Part shown: positions 1-7,452 of the stretch, in pieces | Layout of the letters: the number at the start of each line of letters is the position of its first letter | How positions within the stretch are numbered: position 1 is the stretch's first letter | Source of the DNA: Deltaproteobacteria bacterium | Lineage (GTDB): Bacteria > Desulfobacterota > Syntrophobacteria > Syntrophobacterales > Syntrophobacteraceae | Assembly (NCBI GenBank): GCA_021813685.1 | Contig: JAKAJS010000103.1 | Coordinates: forward strand, 1 to 35,010 | DNA length: 35,010 nucleotides | Reading direction: 5' to 3' | The notes under the pieces: generated by a model | What the model saw: only the letters and a program-made list of their open reading frames with translations | What the model was told of the DNA's origin: nothing | Databases searched by the model: none | Position numbers and translations under genes: made by a program

Positions 1-2
1 TC

Positions 3-1292
3 GTCCTGGATGCCGCCTCAGTTGCCTCCAAGGCCATGAGGATACCGATTTTCACCCTGCCGTTCAATTTTGTCGTCCTGCTTGTCCTGTACGCCTTGAA
101 AAACCGGGAATACCCCATGCTTACCCGCGCGACTCCCGCCTCGCCCGAGCAGGCGCTCGATCAACACATCAACGTTGCGAAACGATTCGCCCGACTTTGC
201 CCCAAGCCCTTTTTGCCCTTCGCAGGCCGGTGGACCGTCTCCCAGGGCTTCAACGGCGCCGTGACTCATAAAGGCATCTGGCGATACGCCTACGACTTCG
301 TTATAAAGGATGAAAAGAACCTCACCCACAGCGGCGCCGGCGACAGAGTCGAGCAGTATCACTGCTTCGGAAAGCCGATCTTTTCCCCTGTGGCCGGGAT
401 GGTTATCGATGCAACCGATTCAATCGAGGACAACCGGATCGGCATCCCCAACGAAGCCCACAGGTGGGGAAACTACATCATCATTTTCAGCCATTTCGGC
501 TATTACGTCGAGATTTCACACCTTAAGTTCTCCTCGCTCAAGGTGGCGCCCGGCGACTCCGTAGCCGCCGGACAGCTCATCGCGGAGTGCGGAAATTCGG
601 GGTACTCCTACCAGCCCCACCTGCACTTTCAGGTGCAGAGTTCACCCCGGCTCGGATCGGGCACCATCCCCTTCGATCTCACCAACGCAATGAACGGAAA
701 CAAAACGCTTATCGAAGGGAAGCCGCTTTCTACAGGCATGACGGTAGAACCTCTCTTTTTTTCAAGAAAGCTCTGGAACAGGCTCAGCTTTGCCGAGGGG
801 GAGTCCTTCTCCTTCAAATCGTGCAAGAACGGCAGAATCACGGGTGAATTCCAGTTAAGAGCAGGGAAACAAAAAGACGGAGCGATGTACTTTGCGATTG
901 ACGGCAGCGAGGCGAAACTCTTTTTCGGGCTCGAAGACGACCGTTTCGTCTTCTACAGCTACACCGGAAACGGCAGTTCCCCCTTGAGACTCCTTTTTGC
1001 CGCCCTCCCCGGGATTCCTCTGTGCAGCAGTGCGGAAATCGGCTGGAGCGAAACCATCCCCGGCGGGGTCATTTTCGAAAACCAGCCGATAAGGTCCCTT
1101 CTGAGTTCCTTCAATCACCGTCTGGGGATGATCGGAGGACGCTATCGATTCGTCTCCGAAGATGAGATCAGAGGTGAACTCTCCTGGGCGAACGGAAAGG
1201 CCAACACCCAGGTATTGCTGGATGAATCGAGGGGATTCAAAAAAATCCGGGTGGAAAAATTCGGATGTGATTTCACCCTGATACGGGTATAG
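3..1292 (+). CDS. M23-family metallopeptidase domain, C-terminal part of a probable urea transporter-peptidase fusion (5' partial)
   Basis: The reading frame is open to the window edge, so the start probably lies outside; the first Met in view is at 36. Numbering from that Met, residues 4-21 are a hydrophobic segment whose LTLPF-like pattern resembles the last membrane segment of urea transporters. Residues about 60-215 are an M23 (LytM/lysostaphin-type) domain: the zinc-binding pair H78 and D87 in THKGIWRYAYDF and the HxH motif H195/H197 in PHLHFQV are intact, so activity against peptidoglycan cross-bridges is plausible. The last 200 residues are not recognised. Fusions of a urea transporter to an M23 domain are known from other bacteria, so the missing upstream part is probably a UT domain; this is inference from about 30 residues. 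The M23 assignment is firm. Confidence 0.8.
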   Translation, partial: VLDAASVASKAMRIPIFTLPFNFVVLLVLYALKNREYPMLTRATPASPEQALDQHINVAKRFARLCPKPFLPFAGRWTVSQGFNGAVTHKGIWRYAYDFVIKDEKNLTHSGAGDRVEQYHCFGKPIFSPVAGMVIDATDSIEDNRIGIPNEAHRWGNYIIIFSHFGYYVEISHLKFSSLKVAPGDSVAAGQLIAECGNSGYSYQPHLHFQVQSSPRLGSGTIPFDLTNAMNGNKTLIEGKPLSTGMTVEPLFFSRKLWNRLSFAEGESFSFKSCKNGRITGEFQLRAGKQKDGAMYFAIDGSEAKLFFGLEDDRFVFYSYTGNGSSPLRLLFAALPGIPLCSSAEIGWSETIPGGVIFENQPIRSLLSSFNHRLGMIGGRYRFVSEDEIRGELSWANGKANTQVLLDESRGFKKIRVEKFGCDFTLIRV

Positions 1293-1379
1293 GCTCGGAA
1301 AGGAGCTTGTAGAGGTTCAGACATGTGAACTTTAAATATAAGGCGACTCAAAAACCCTAATCCTAAGGAGAGATGCTTT

Positions 1380-2096
1380 ATGAAAATCGCAGCAGCAACA
1401 ACGATGGTGATCCTCAGCATTGGCTTGTGGGGAGCTGTCGCCCCGGCGGCCCAAATGAAATGGTCCGAGATGGCTTCGTGCTTCTACAACTCTTACGCCC
1501 ACGAACAGCAGCAGCAGTATGACAAGGCAGTAAAAGATCTAGAACCGATTCGAAAAGCATACCCGAACAATTATACTGTGAATTACAGGACGGGTTGGCT
1601 CCAGTACTTGAACAAAGATTATTTCTCCGCTCTTCGCTACCTTGGTAAAGCCCATGCCATCTCACCGGAATCGATCGAGGTGATGAATGTGATTACTCTG
1701 GTTTATGCCGCAAAAGCCGACTGGCCCGGGGTTGAAAAGGAGGCGAAAAAGGTGATCGGAATCGACAACTACAACATCACCGCCAACTATTGGAGTTCGT
1801 ACGCCATGAGAATGCGGGGCAAATACGCGCGTGCGGTGATGCAGGACCGAAAAATGCTGCGGGTCCTTCCCACCTCGGTCCTCTTTCTTCAAGAGTTGGC
1901 CCAAAACCTGAAATTGGACAACAAAAAAGTGGAGAGTGCCGCGACTTACAGCGACCTAGCGATTCTCAGTCCTCCCGGGAAAATCTCTGAACCCGGCTCC
2001 GGGCCGAGTGCGCCTGCCGTTACACATAAAGTATCCAAGGTATATCGGCACCTGCCGGCAGTCGCTGTGACCCATGGTTCGTCCGCAAAGAAATGA
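1380..2096 (+). CDS. Secreted TPR-repeat protein
   Basis: A 238-residue protein preceded by a good ribosome site (AAGGAGA, 7-8 bases before ATG). Residues 1-24 form a signal peptide ending near APAAQ, so the protein should be exported. Residues about 27-190 form helical pairs of the tetratricopeptide type, with Y/A/L spacing as in VNYRTGWLQYLNKDYFSALRYL and a second pair around ANYWSSYAMRMRGKYARAV. TPR repeats bind other proteins. The tail from about 190 is Pro/Ser/Lys rich and likely disordered. It lies 87 bases after the M23 gene on the same strand, so co-transcription is possible, but no functional link can be shown. The specific role is unknown. Confidence 0.8.
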   Translation: MKIAAATTMVILSIGLWGAVAPAAQMKWSEMASCFYNSYAHEQQQQYDKAVKDLEPIRKAYPNNYTVNYRTGWLQYLNKDYFSALRYLGKAHAISPESIEVMNVITLVYAAKADWPGVEKEAKKVIGIDNYNITANYWSSYAMRMRGKYARAVMQDRKMLRVLPTSVLFLQELAQNLKLDNKKVESAATYSDLAILSPPGKISEPGSGPSAPAVTHKVSKVYRHLPAVAVTHGSSAKK

Positions 2097-2272
2097 TCCC
2101 GACTCGGGGAGAGTATCCTCGCAATGGAGCATGCTTTTCAGGTTGAGAGGGTGGGGACCGTTTTTGTACCTCGCGTCCCCTCCTCAAACCTCCAGCATTT
2201 TTGAACGGGGTATGCAGCCAGGTGACGAGCGGAAAGAGCAAGGTTGGATTTTGGCAAAATCAGGGCGAAATG

Positions 2273-2304
2273 AAAAAAGACCTAACGGCCATACCGCTAA
2301 GTCC
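2273..2304 (-). terminator. Original tRNA-Trp terminator, now stranded at the left end of the element
   Basis: Read on the minus strand, GGACTTAGCGG and CCGTTAGGTC form a 10-bp stem (with G-T pairs) followed by six T. It sits just beyond the 3' fragment of tRNA-Trp. It is nearly the same as the terminator beside the intact tRNA at 8929-8960, so it is the host copy displaced by integration. Confidence 0.75.
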
Positions 2305-2310
2305 CTGATT

Positions 2311-2363
2311 TTCCTGGCAGGCCAGGAGGGATTCGAACCCCCAACCCCCGGATTTGGAGTCCG
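2311..2363 (-). repeat. attL: 3' half of tRNA-Trp (53-bp direct repeat, left copy)
   Basis: These 53 bases are identical to 8967-9019 and cover the tRNA-Trp 3' CCA end, acceptor strand, T arm, variable loop and anticodon loop. The match ends at 2364 (T here, G in the intact tRNA). With a looser match the similarity extends left through the terminator, 87 of 92 bases over 2272-2363. It is a tRNA fragment and not a functional tRNA. Confidence 0.92.
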
Positions 2364-2375
2364 TTTAAAACCCTT

Positions 2376-2433
2376 TTGACAGTTTTTCCTTTATTGAGAT
2401 ACACCTTGACAGGACAACGCTTTGCGGGTAATC
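2376..2433 (+). promoter_or_regulatory. Candidate integrase promoter region with two TTGACA boxes
   Basis: TTGACA occurs at 2376-2381 and 2406-2411, just inside attL and upstream of the integrase. Seventeen bases after each comes a poor -10 match (ATACAC at 2399, TAATCA at 2429). Below, GACGGTTTT is repeated at 2451-2459 and 2461-2469. The -35 boxes are good and the -10 boxes weak, so which one works cannot be decided from sequence. Confidence 0.35.
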
Positions 2434-2480
2434 ATGCCGTTACAGGTTAGGACGGTTTTAGACGGTTTTTTCTGCATCCG

Positions 2481-2512
2481 TGCACAGGACGTGCACAGGG
2501 AAATGCACAGGA
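2481..2512 (+). repeat. Left TGCACAGGA repeats (likely integrase arm sites)
   Basis: Three copies of a nonamer, TGCACAGGA (2481-2489), TGCACAGGG (2492-2500) and TGCACAGGA (2504-2512), at 11-12 bp spacing directly upstream of the integrase start. The third copy contains the integrase ribosome site. Two more copies with the same 11-bp spacing lie inside the right end at 8906-8925. Short direct repeats inside both ends of an element are typical of the sites bound by the N-terminal arm domain of lambda-type integrases. Confidence 0.7.
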
Positions 2513-2521
2513 GATTTCGAC

Positions 2522-3682
2522 ATGGCAATCCAGATTTACTGCCCGCACTGCTACACAAGTAACGGCCTGAACGCCAAGAAATGCTCGAAATGCGGGAAAG
2601 CCTTCGGACGTGACAGGAAGTACCGCGTTCAGGTTCAAATGAAGGGCAGGCGCACAAGCCGGGTTGTCGATAATCTGACCATTGCGCGGGAAGTCGAAGC
2701 GGCGCTAAAGGGCGATCTGGTCCGGGACGAATTTGAGATTGCCGACCACCAGGTGCAGGAGAAGCCGAAAACGCTCAATGATATTTGGGGGAAATATCTT
2801 CCCTGGGCCAAGGAACACAAGAAGTCGTGGCGCGATGACGACTACTACTACCGGGCGCATATCGAACCGCGGTTCGGTTCGAAGGCCCTTTCCGACATCA
2901 CCGCTTTCGACATCGAGAAGATGAAAACCGAGATGAGGAAGGGGAAAAGTTCACGCGGAACCCCCTTTGCCGCTCAGACGATAAAGCATCAAATCGTGAT
3001 TGTCCGGCGACTCTTCAACCTTGCCCGGAAATGGGGCCTCTATGACGGCAAGAACCCGGTCGATTCGGTGACCATGCCCAAAGTCGATAACCAGAAGACC
3101 GAAATGCTGACCGACGATGAAGCCCGAAGGCTGCTTGAAACCCTCCAATCCTGGCCTTGCCGGGAATCGGCGGCATTCATCGAATTCGCCATGTTCACAG
3201 GCATGAGGCGCGGCGAGCTTATTCGGCTTGCCTGGAATGACATCGACTTCGAGCGCGGCGCGGTGACTCTCAGGAACCCGAAGGGCGGGAGGACCACTAC
3301 CGTGGTGGTAAGCACACGGGCGCTCGACGCGATCCGGGACTTGCCCGTTACCTCCGAGCTTGTCTTTCCCGGCAAAGGCGGCATGACCCGGTATGATTTC
3401 AAGGGGCCGTGGCAGAGGATACGCAAGGCGGCGGGGCTTCCCGAAGATTTCCGGTTTCACGGGCTCAGGCACCATTTCGCGTCCACCCTGGTGAGCAATG
3501 GCGTGGATATGGCCGTTGTTTCTAAAATGCTCACCCATAAAGACTTGAGCACAACCCAAAGATACGCGCATCTTTCGCCCGGCGCACTGAAGGAAGCCGC
3601 GAGAATATCCGGCGAACTGCTCACACCGAAGCGCGAGTCCGGAAAGATCACCACGATTCAAAGGAATGGGGAATCGGCTTGA
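2522..3682 (+). CDS. int: Tyrosine site-specific integrase with N-terminal zinc ribbon
   Basis: A 386-residue recombinase that would catalyse integration and excision of the element at tRNA-Trp. The N-terminus is a zinc ribbon with C7xxC10 and C21xxC24; a SAM-like core-binding domain follows (about 75-180), then the catalytic domain with R229 (TGMRRGEL), H313 and R316 (HGLRH), H339 (THKD) and nucleophile Y348, nine residues after H339 as usual. All catalytic residues are present. The ATG at 2522 is chosen because AGGAGA lies 7 bases before it; an in-frame GTG at 2480 has no such site and would run through the arm repeats. The zinc ribbon may take the place of the usual arm-binding domain (inference). 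Confidence 0.95.
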   Translation: MAIQIYCPHCYTSNGLNAKKCSKCGKAFGRDRKYRVQVQMKGRRTSRVVDNLTIAREVEAALKGDLVRDEFEIADHQVQEKPKTLNDIWGKYLPWAKEHKKSWRDDDYYYRAHIEPRFGSKALSDITAFDIEKMKTEMRKGKSSRGTPFAAQTIKHQIVIVRRLFNLARKWGLYDGKNPVDSVTMPKVDNQKTEMLTDDEARRLLETLQSWPCRESAAFIEFAMFTGMRRGELIRLAWNDIDFERGAVTLRNPKGGRTTTVVVSTRALDAIRDLPVTSELVFPGKGGMTRYDFKGPWQRIRKAAGLPEDFRFHGLRHHFASTLVSNGVDMAVVSKMLTHKDLSTTQRYAHLSPGALKEAARISGELLTPKRESGKITTIQRNGESA

Positions 3683-3708
3683 ATTAACATCTTATATGAT
3701 GTAAGATG
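3679..3708 (+). promoter_or_regulatory. Promoter and palindromic operator of the toxin-antitoxin pair
   Basis: TTGAAT (3679-3684), a 17-bp spacer and TAAGAT (3702-3707) form a sigma70-type promoter. Overlapping it is a perfect inverted repeat, CATCTTA (3688-3694) and TAAGATG (3702-3708), whose right arm covers the -10 box. That position suits autorepression by the HTH antitoxin encoded at 4097-4381, alone or with the toxin, as in other HigBA/RelBE-type modules. Confidence 0.6.
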
Positions 3709-3725
3709 CGTTTGGATAGAGAACG

Positions 3726-4100
3726 ATGATGTGGCATGTTCTTTACTACGAAACCGAAGGCGGGAAGTGCCCGGTAAAGGAATTCATCGTTTCGAGGAAC
3801 CAGGGCAACCGGGCGAAGATTCTTGCTGTGATCGAGGCGCTTGAACAAAGAGGGCCAAACTTGCCAAGACCCTATGCGGACACCCTGAAGGACGGAATCC
3901 ATGAGCTTCGAATTAGATTGTCCGGCGACCGGATTCGAATTCTTTATTTTTTCTGCTTCAAGGATTTCATCGTACTCACGAATTCTTTTGCCAAGAAGTC
4001 GGCCACAGTTCCAACGCACGAAATTAGAGAAGCCAAGAGGTGTCGCACCGACTTCCTGGCCCGGTATGACGAAAAAACGCTAAGAGGACTTATCCAATGA
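3726..4100 (+). CDS. HigB/RelE-type toxin (phage Gp49-like family)
   Basis: A 124-residue basic protein of the Gp49-like branch of the RelE/HigB superfamily, whose members are ribosome-dependent mRNA interferases. Visible signs are the opening MWHVLYYETEGGKCPVKEF, the central HELRIRLSGDRIRILYFF strand pair typical of the fold, and the following FAKKS segment before a Glu/Arg-rich helix. The usual family length is 100-120 residues, so the protein is complete. Two adjacent ATGs (3726, 3729) are possible; neither has a strong ribosome site. The stop overlaps the start of the antitoxin by four bases (ATGA), and toxin-first order is normal for HigBA. It probably stabilises the element. Function is inferred from family and context. 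Confidence 0.85.
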   Translation: MMWHVLYYETEGGKCPVKEFIVSRNQGNRAKILAVIEALEQRGPNLPRPYADTLKDGIHELRIRLSGDRIRILYFFCFKDFIVLTNSFAKKSATVPTHEIREAKRCRTDFLARYDEKTLRGLIQ

Positions 4101-4381
4101 GAACTTTCAGAGCACACCTGAGGGAAGAACTTCAGGACGAGCGATTCCGGGAACTCTTCGACGAGGAAACAGAACTGCTCAGGATTGGTTTGGAGATAGC
4201 AGAAGCGAGGGCGAAAGTCGGAATCAGCCAAAAGGAATTGGCAAACCGTGCGCGAGTCACACAGCAACAGGTCTCCAAAATGGAGATCGGGCGCAACTGC
4301 AACCTGCTCACTCTAATGAGGGTTTGCCAAGCCTTGAAACTTCGATGCAAACTCGACATCGATAAAGAGGAAGTGGCTTGA
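4097..4381 (+). CDS. XRE-family antitoxin (HigA-like)
   Basis: A 94-residue protein with one helix-turn-helix domain of the Cro/C1 type at about 34-85: ARAKVGISQKELANRAR, then TQQQVSKMEIG as the recognition helix region. It begins with ATG overlapping the toxin stop codon, which means translational coupling, and shares the promoter at 3679. Antitoxins of this family neutralise the HigB partner and repress the operon, here probably through the palindrome at 3688-3708. The acidic N-terminal helix (residues 9-25, rich in Glu) could contact the toxin; that is inference. Confidence 0.87.
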   Translation: MRTFRAHLREELQDERFRELFDEETELLRIGLEIAEARAKVGISQKELANRARVTQQQVSKMEIGRNCNLLTLMRVCQALKLRCKLDIDKEEVA

Positions 4382-4491
4382 ACCAGTTTCCAGGGATAGA
4401 ACGGGCGTCATGAACCCGCTTGACAAAGCCGGAACCTTCCTGACCGGCCTTCCCTGGACCACATTCAGGAAGCGCACAGGAAGGGCGCGTG

Positions 4492-5115
4492 ATGACAAAA
4501 CCATCTACAGCCGACCACTATAAAGCCAAACTCTCCGAATTGAATGAACGACGGCGCAAGTTCTGGAATGATTTTCGCGAGCTTCGTAATAGCTTCTTTC
4601 TGGATTTTAAGGCGTACCAGACCGACCCGGAATGGCAAGAGATAGACTTGCTTATTGCCGATATGTGGGACAATGGGCTTGTCGAAGATATGCGCCGGGC
4701 ATTGAATTTACCGCCGAATAGACATTTCCTCCCGGAGACCAGGGAGAATCGGCAGATATTACAAGGCGGCGGGCTTTACTCATCCATGGACCGTGCATGC
4801 TCCCGTTGCGGTCTACCAATACTCGGCCATAGTTCATGTTCCCGTTGCGGCTTGGCAGCAGACGACGGCTTATGTCCCAATTGCGGTAAGCCAGTACCCG
4901 ACCATAGTCCATGTCCCGATTGCGGTAAGCCAATACCCGACCGTCCTTTATGTCGTGTCTGCGGCTTGCCTATAATAGGCCGTTCTAATAAAAAGTATTG
5001 CTCACAGAGTTGCCGAGATAAGGCGAAAAGCAGACGCTGGCGCCATGAAAATCCAGACGAAAAGCAGCTCGCTAACCTGAAATATCTCAAAGATATCTTT
5101 CCTGAAGAATCATAG
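4492..5115 (+). CDS. Tandem CxxC zinc-knuckle protein of the element
   Basis: A 207-residue protein not assigned to a named family. Residues 1-95 are charged and helical. Residues 103-175 hold five CxxC knuckles in 12-13-residue tandem units (103/106, 116/119, 128/131, 141/144, 154/157), most followed by G-x-P, and a closing CxxxC (170/174) inside NKKYCSQSCRDKAKSRRWR. That last part resembles the single zinc finger found in many small bacterial proteins. Adjacent knuckles could pair to bind zinc, with the basic end contacting nucleic acid. The DNA under the knuckles is itself a diverged tandem repeat of about 39 bp (4795-4970), pointing to growth by duplication. ATG 4492 follows GGAAGGG; a GTG at 4489 is less likely. 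A terminator follows at 5166. Confidence 0.7.
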   Translation: MTKPSTADHYKAKLSELNERRRKFWNDFRELRNSFFLDFKAYQTDPEWQEIDLLIADMWDNGLVEDMRRALNLPPNRHFLPETRENRQILQGGGLYSSMDRACSRCGLPILGHSSCSRCGLAADDGLCPNCGKPVPDHSPCPDCGKPIPDRPLCRVCGLPIIGRSNKKYCSQSCRDKAKSRRWRHENPDEKQLANLKYLKDIFPEES

Positions 5116-5165
5116 AAAACGGTTACCCTGAACACCCTTACGAATCGGTAAAAATTAGCAAGAAT

Positions 5166-5197
5166 AGGCCATGATCATAACGATTGTGGCCTTTTTT
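5166..5197 (+). terminator. Rho-independent terminator after the zinc-knuckle gene
   Basis: AGGCCA (5166-5171) pairs with TGGCCT (5187-5192), and the stem runs into TTTTTT. It closes the unit holding the zinc-knuckle gene and separates it from the block starting at 5227. Confidence 0.7.
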
Positions 5198-5226
5198 ATT
5201 GTTTCAGAACAGAAAGGGAAAGACCA

Positions 5227-5409
5227 ATGGCGAACCTGCTAAGACTCGCAAAAGTCAATGAAACACCCGGATTCCCGCTTCGAGCCAGTACCCTTTACAA
5301 ATGGAAGCACCTTGGAAAGCACAAGAAATTGTTTGTCCAGCTTGGCGGGGGCGTGTTCGTGAACCTGGACAAGCTCGACGCGGTGATTGCAAAGGGCGGG
5401 ACAAAGTGA
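5227..5409 (+). CDS. Small AlpA/excisionase-like DNA-binding protein
   Basis: A 60-residue basic protein with the layout of small MerR-like winged-helix proteins: an N-terminal helix, then FPLRASTLYKWKHLGKHKK, in which the 'R/K-x-S-T-L-Y-x-W' pattern matches helix-turn-helix excisionases and AlpA regulators, then a beta hairpin FVQLGGGVFVNLDKLDAVI. A ribosome site (AAGGGAAAG) lies 5-6 bases before ATG. Proteins of this type act as recombination directionality factors or as transcriptional activators of integrase in P4-like elements. Here it heads the replication-type gene block and is the best candidate for the element's excisionase. The assignment rests on pattern and size only. Confidence 0.65.
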   Translation: MANLLRLAKVNETPGFPLRASTLYKWKHLGKHKKLFVQLGGGVFVNLDKLDAVIAKGGTK

Positions 5410-5476
5410 GAGCGGCTCAAACAAAAAGCCGCAGGCGTAAGGGCCATGCGGCGGTGGGATAGGAGTCGAACGCATT

Positions 5477-5953
5477 ATGGAACATATCCAAATGACACAG
5501 AAAAAGCAAGCCTCACCCGTTGACGAGCAGCAGGACGTTGAACTTTGCCTGACGCCCGTTTTCGCGATGTTCCGAATCGAGGAGTTGGTCGAGCGCCTTG
5601 GGGTCTTTCTGGACCAAGCGCGGCTGGACTTCCGGCAGGCGATGCACCAGCGAAAACTTGTCACGGAACTTTTGGCGGTTTTTCTGGAAGAGTCCAGCGA
5701 AGCAGCCCGGAAGCTTTCGCTCGAACGGATCAAAAATCTATCCGAAAAGGCGGTGGGGCCTTGGTTCTGGCGGCGACCTGACGGTGACTTGGTAGCGGCG
5801 CTGCGGAACCGTCGGGAGCACCTGCGCGACATGGGGTATTCAGACGATTGGGCATGGGACTTGCTGTCCGATGCTTTGCGGGACTGGACCGGCGAAGCCG
5901 AAGAAACGTTGCTCCGGGCCGTCTTCGAGGAGGCCGACAGTGCCGTTGCCTAA
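5477..5953 (+). CDS. Helical protein of unknown function preceding the DUF3987 gene
   Basis: A 158-residue protein with no recognised domain. It is mostly alpha-helical and charged, with a WFWRRPDGDL turn near the middle and an acidic end. AGGAG lies 11 bases before ATG 5477. Its last 14 bases overlap the GTG start of the DUF3987 gene, and the ribosome site of that gene (GAGGAGG) is inside it, so translation is coupled. It may be a partner of the DUF3987 protein, but nothing in the sequence proves this. Confidence 0.6.
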   Translation: MEHIQMTQKKQASPVDEQQDVELCLTPVFAMFRIEELVERLGVFLDQARLDFRQAMHQRKLVTELLAVFLEESSEAARKLSLERIKNLSEKAVGPWFWRRPDGDLVAALRNRREHLRDMGYSDDWAWDLLSDALRDWTGEAEETLLRAVFEEADSAVA

Positions 5954-7406
5954 CGACCTGCGCGAAAAATTGAAGAACAAAGAGCCGGGGCAGACCAACG
6001 CAGCGACCACGCCCGAACCGCCACGATTATTGCACCGGCAACTGCCTGCCGGGGAAGAGTTCCCGGTGGATTCTCTCGGGTCGGTGCTTTCCGGTGCGGC
6101 ATGGGCGTTGCGCGAATCGATCCAGGCACCGTTAGCCATGTGCGCTCAATCCGTTTTGGCGGGAGCTTGCCTAGCTGTCCAGGCACTCGCGGACATTGAA
6201 GTCGATGGTCGTACAATCCCGCTGTCGTGTTTTTTTGAGACAATAGGCGAATCCGGCGAGCGCAAAAGTAGTGTGGACTCGGAAGTCTTGAGAGAACACC
6301 GCGCGTATCAGTCGGAACTCGAAGCCGACTACCGGCGGGAATGGCTGCGATATGAAAACTCAGACCTGGCCTATAAAAAGGCACGTGAGGAAGCCTTAAA
6401 GAAGGCGAAGGGCTACGTCGAAAAGCAAGACGCATTGACATTTCTCGGGCCGCCTCCCGAACCACCGCGATTACCGCGTCTACTGGCAAGTGAGCCGACC
6501 CTCGAGGGGCTTTTCAAGCTGCTCCAAAACGGACGCCCGAGCGTGGGGATATTCAACGATGAGGCGGGGACATTCATCGGCGGCAACGGCCTGAATGACG
6601 AAAACAGGCTAAAAATGGCGGCTGGCTTATCGTCCTTATGGGATGGCAAGGGACTTGATCGGGTACGTGGTGGGGACGGTGCTCATAGTCTACGAGGACG
6701 GCGCGTATGCGCTCACCTTATGGCACAACCGGGAGTTGCAGCAAAACTCTTTTCAGACACCCTCATAGTAGAGCAGGGGCTTGTGAGCCGGTTCTTGCCT
6801 TGCTTTCCGCAAACAACCAGGGGGACAAGATTCTATTCGGGCCTGAACTTGACCACCGACAAGCGGCTACTGGCCTACCATGACCGCGTGCGCTCACTCT
6901 TACGAGAGCCAGCACAAACCAGAACAGGCGATGACGGCGCACTCGACTCGGCAGCGATCCCGCTGTCTACGGCGGCCAAAACGTTATGGCGAAAGTTCCA
7001 TGACCTTATCGAGCAGCAAAGCGGACCAGGCTCAGAACTCGAAAGAATTAAAGGGTTCGCCAACAAGACACCCGAACACGCATTAAGACTCGCCGGGATA
7101 CTGGCCGTATTCGATAACTCGCACACAACCGCAATCGACCTGGACCACATGGCGGCAGGCTGCGAACTGGCGCAATTCTATATTTTGGAAGCCTTACGAC
7201 TGTTCGATGCGGGCGTGTGTGACCCCAAATTGGAGCTTGCTGGAAAAGTACTCGCCTGGGCGCAGAGCTTCGAGTTCGTTCATCTGGCACAAATTTATCA
7301 GTTTGGTCCGTATGGCGTCCGGGACGCGGCGACCGCCCGCGACATTGCCGGGATACTCTCGGCGCACGGTTGGTTTTTTTCCCGTCGAAAACGGGATGGA
7401 GCTTGA
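5940..7406 (+). CDS. DUF3987 (YfjI-type) protein, probable replication ATPase, apparent frameshift near the 3' end
   Basis: 488 residues as read. The GTG at 5940 is chosen because GAGGAGG lies 6 bases before it; an upstream ATG at 5871 lacks a ribosome site. Residues 40-115 match the DUF3987 start, with the P-loop-like GESGERKS at 103-110; the middle segment EPTLEGLFKLLQ and FNDEAGTFIGG are also typical. Family members occur with primases and helicases in phages and islands and may act in replication. The C-terminus looks wrong: after HGWFF the frame gives SRRKRDGA and stops. Dropping one T from the T7 run at 7374-7380 gives PVENGMELDGAHRRAVWGVV, the expected family ending, to a stop at 7452. 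Either a recent indel, a sequencing error or slippage explains it. Confidence 0.85.
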   Translation: MPLPNDLREKLKNKEPGQTNAATTPEPPRLLHRQLPAGEEFPVDSLGSVLSGAAWALRESIQAPLAMCAQSVLAGACLAVQALADIEVDGRTIPLSCFFETIGESGERKSSVDSEVLREHRAYQSELEADYRREWLRYENSDLAYKKAREEALKKAKGYVEKQDALTFLGPPPEPPRLPRLLASEPTLEGLFKLLQNGRPSVGIFNDEAGTFIGGNGLNDENRLKMAAGLSSLWDGKGLDRVRGGDGAHSLRGRRVCAHLMAQPGVAAKLFSDTLIVEQGLVSRFLPCFPQTTRGTRFYSGLNLTTDKRLLAYHDRVRSLLREPAQTRTGDDGALDSAAIPLSTAAKTLWRKFHDLIEQQSGPGSELERIKGFANKTPEHALRLAGILAVFDNSHTTAIDLDHMAAGCELAQFYILEALRLFDAGVCDPKLELAGKVLAWAQSFEFVHLAQIYQFGPYGVRDAATARDIAGILSAHGWFFSRRKRDGA

Positions 7407-7452
7407 CGGGGCGCACCGCCGGGCCGTGTGGGGAGTGGTGAAATGTTCGTAA
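7374..7452 (+). other. Out-of-frame C-terminal extension of the DUF3987 protein behind a T7 run
   Basis: The +1 frame after the seven T encodes PVENGMELDGAHRRAVWGVVKCS and stops with TAA at 7450-7452. An HGW...G...R..W ending is the normal C-terminus of this family, so this segment belongs to the same gene. With the restored frame, the gene would overlap the next start (ATG 7443) by 10 bases, which fits the overlapping layout of this operon. Confidence 0.65.

Noticed and set aside
4411..4524. 37-codon frame between the antitoxin and zinc-knuckle genes
   Set aside because: No good ribosome site, overlaps the next gene in another frame, and no recognisable features.
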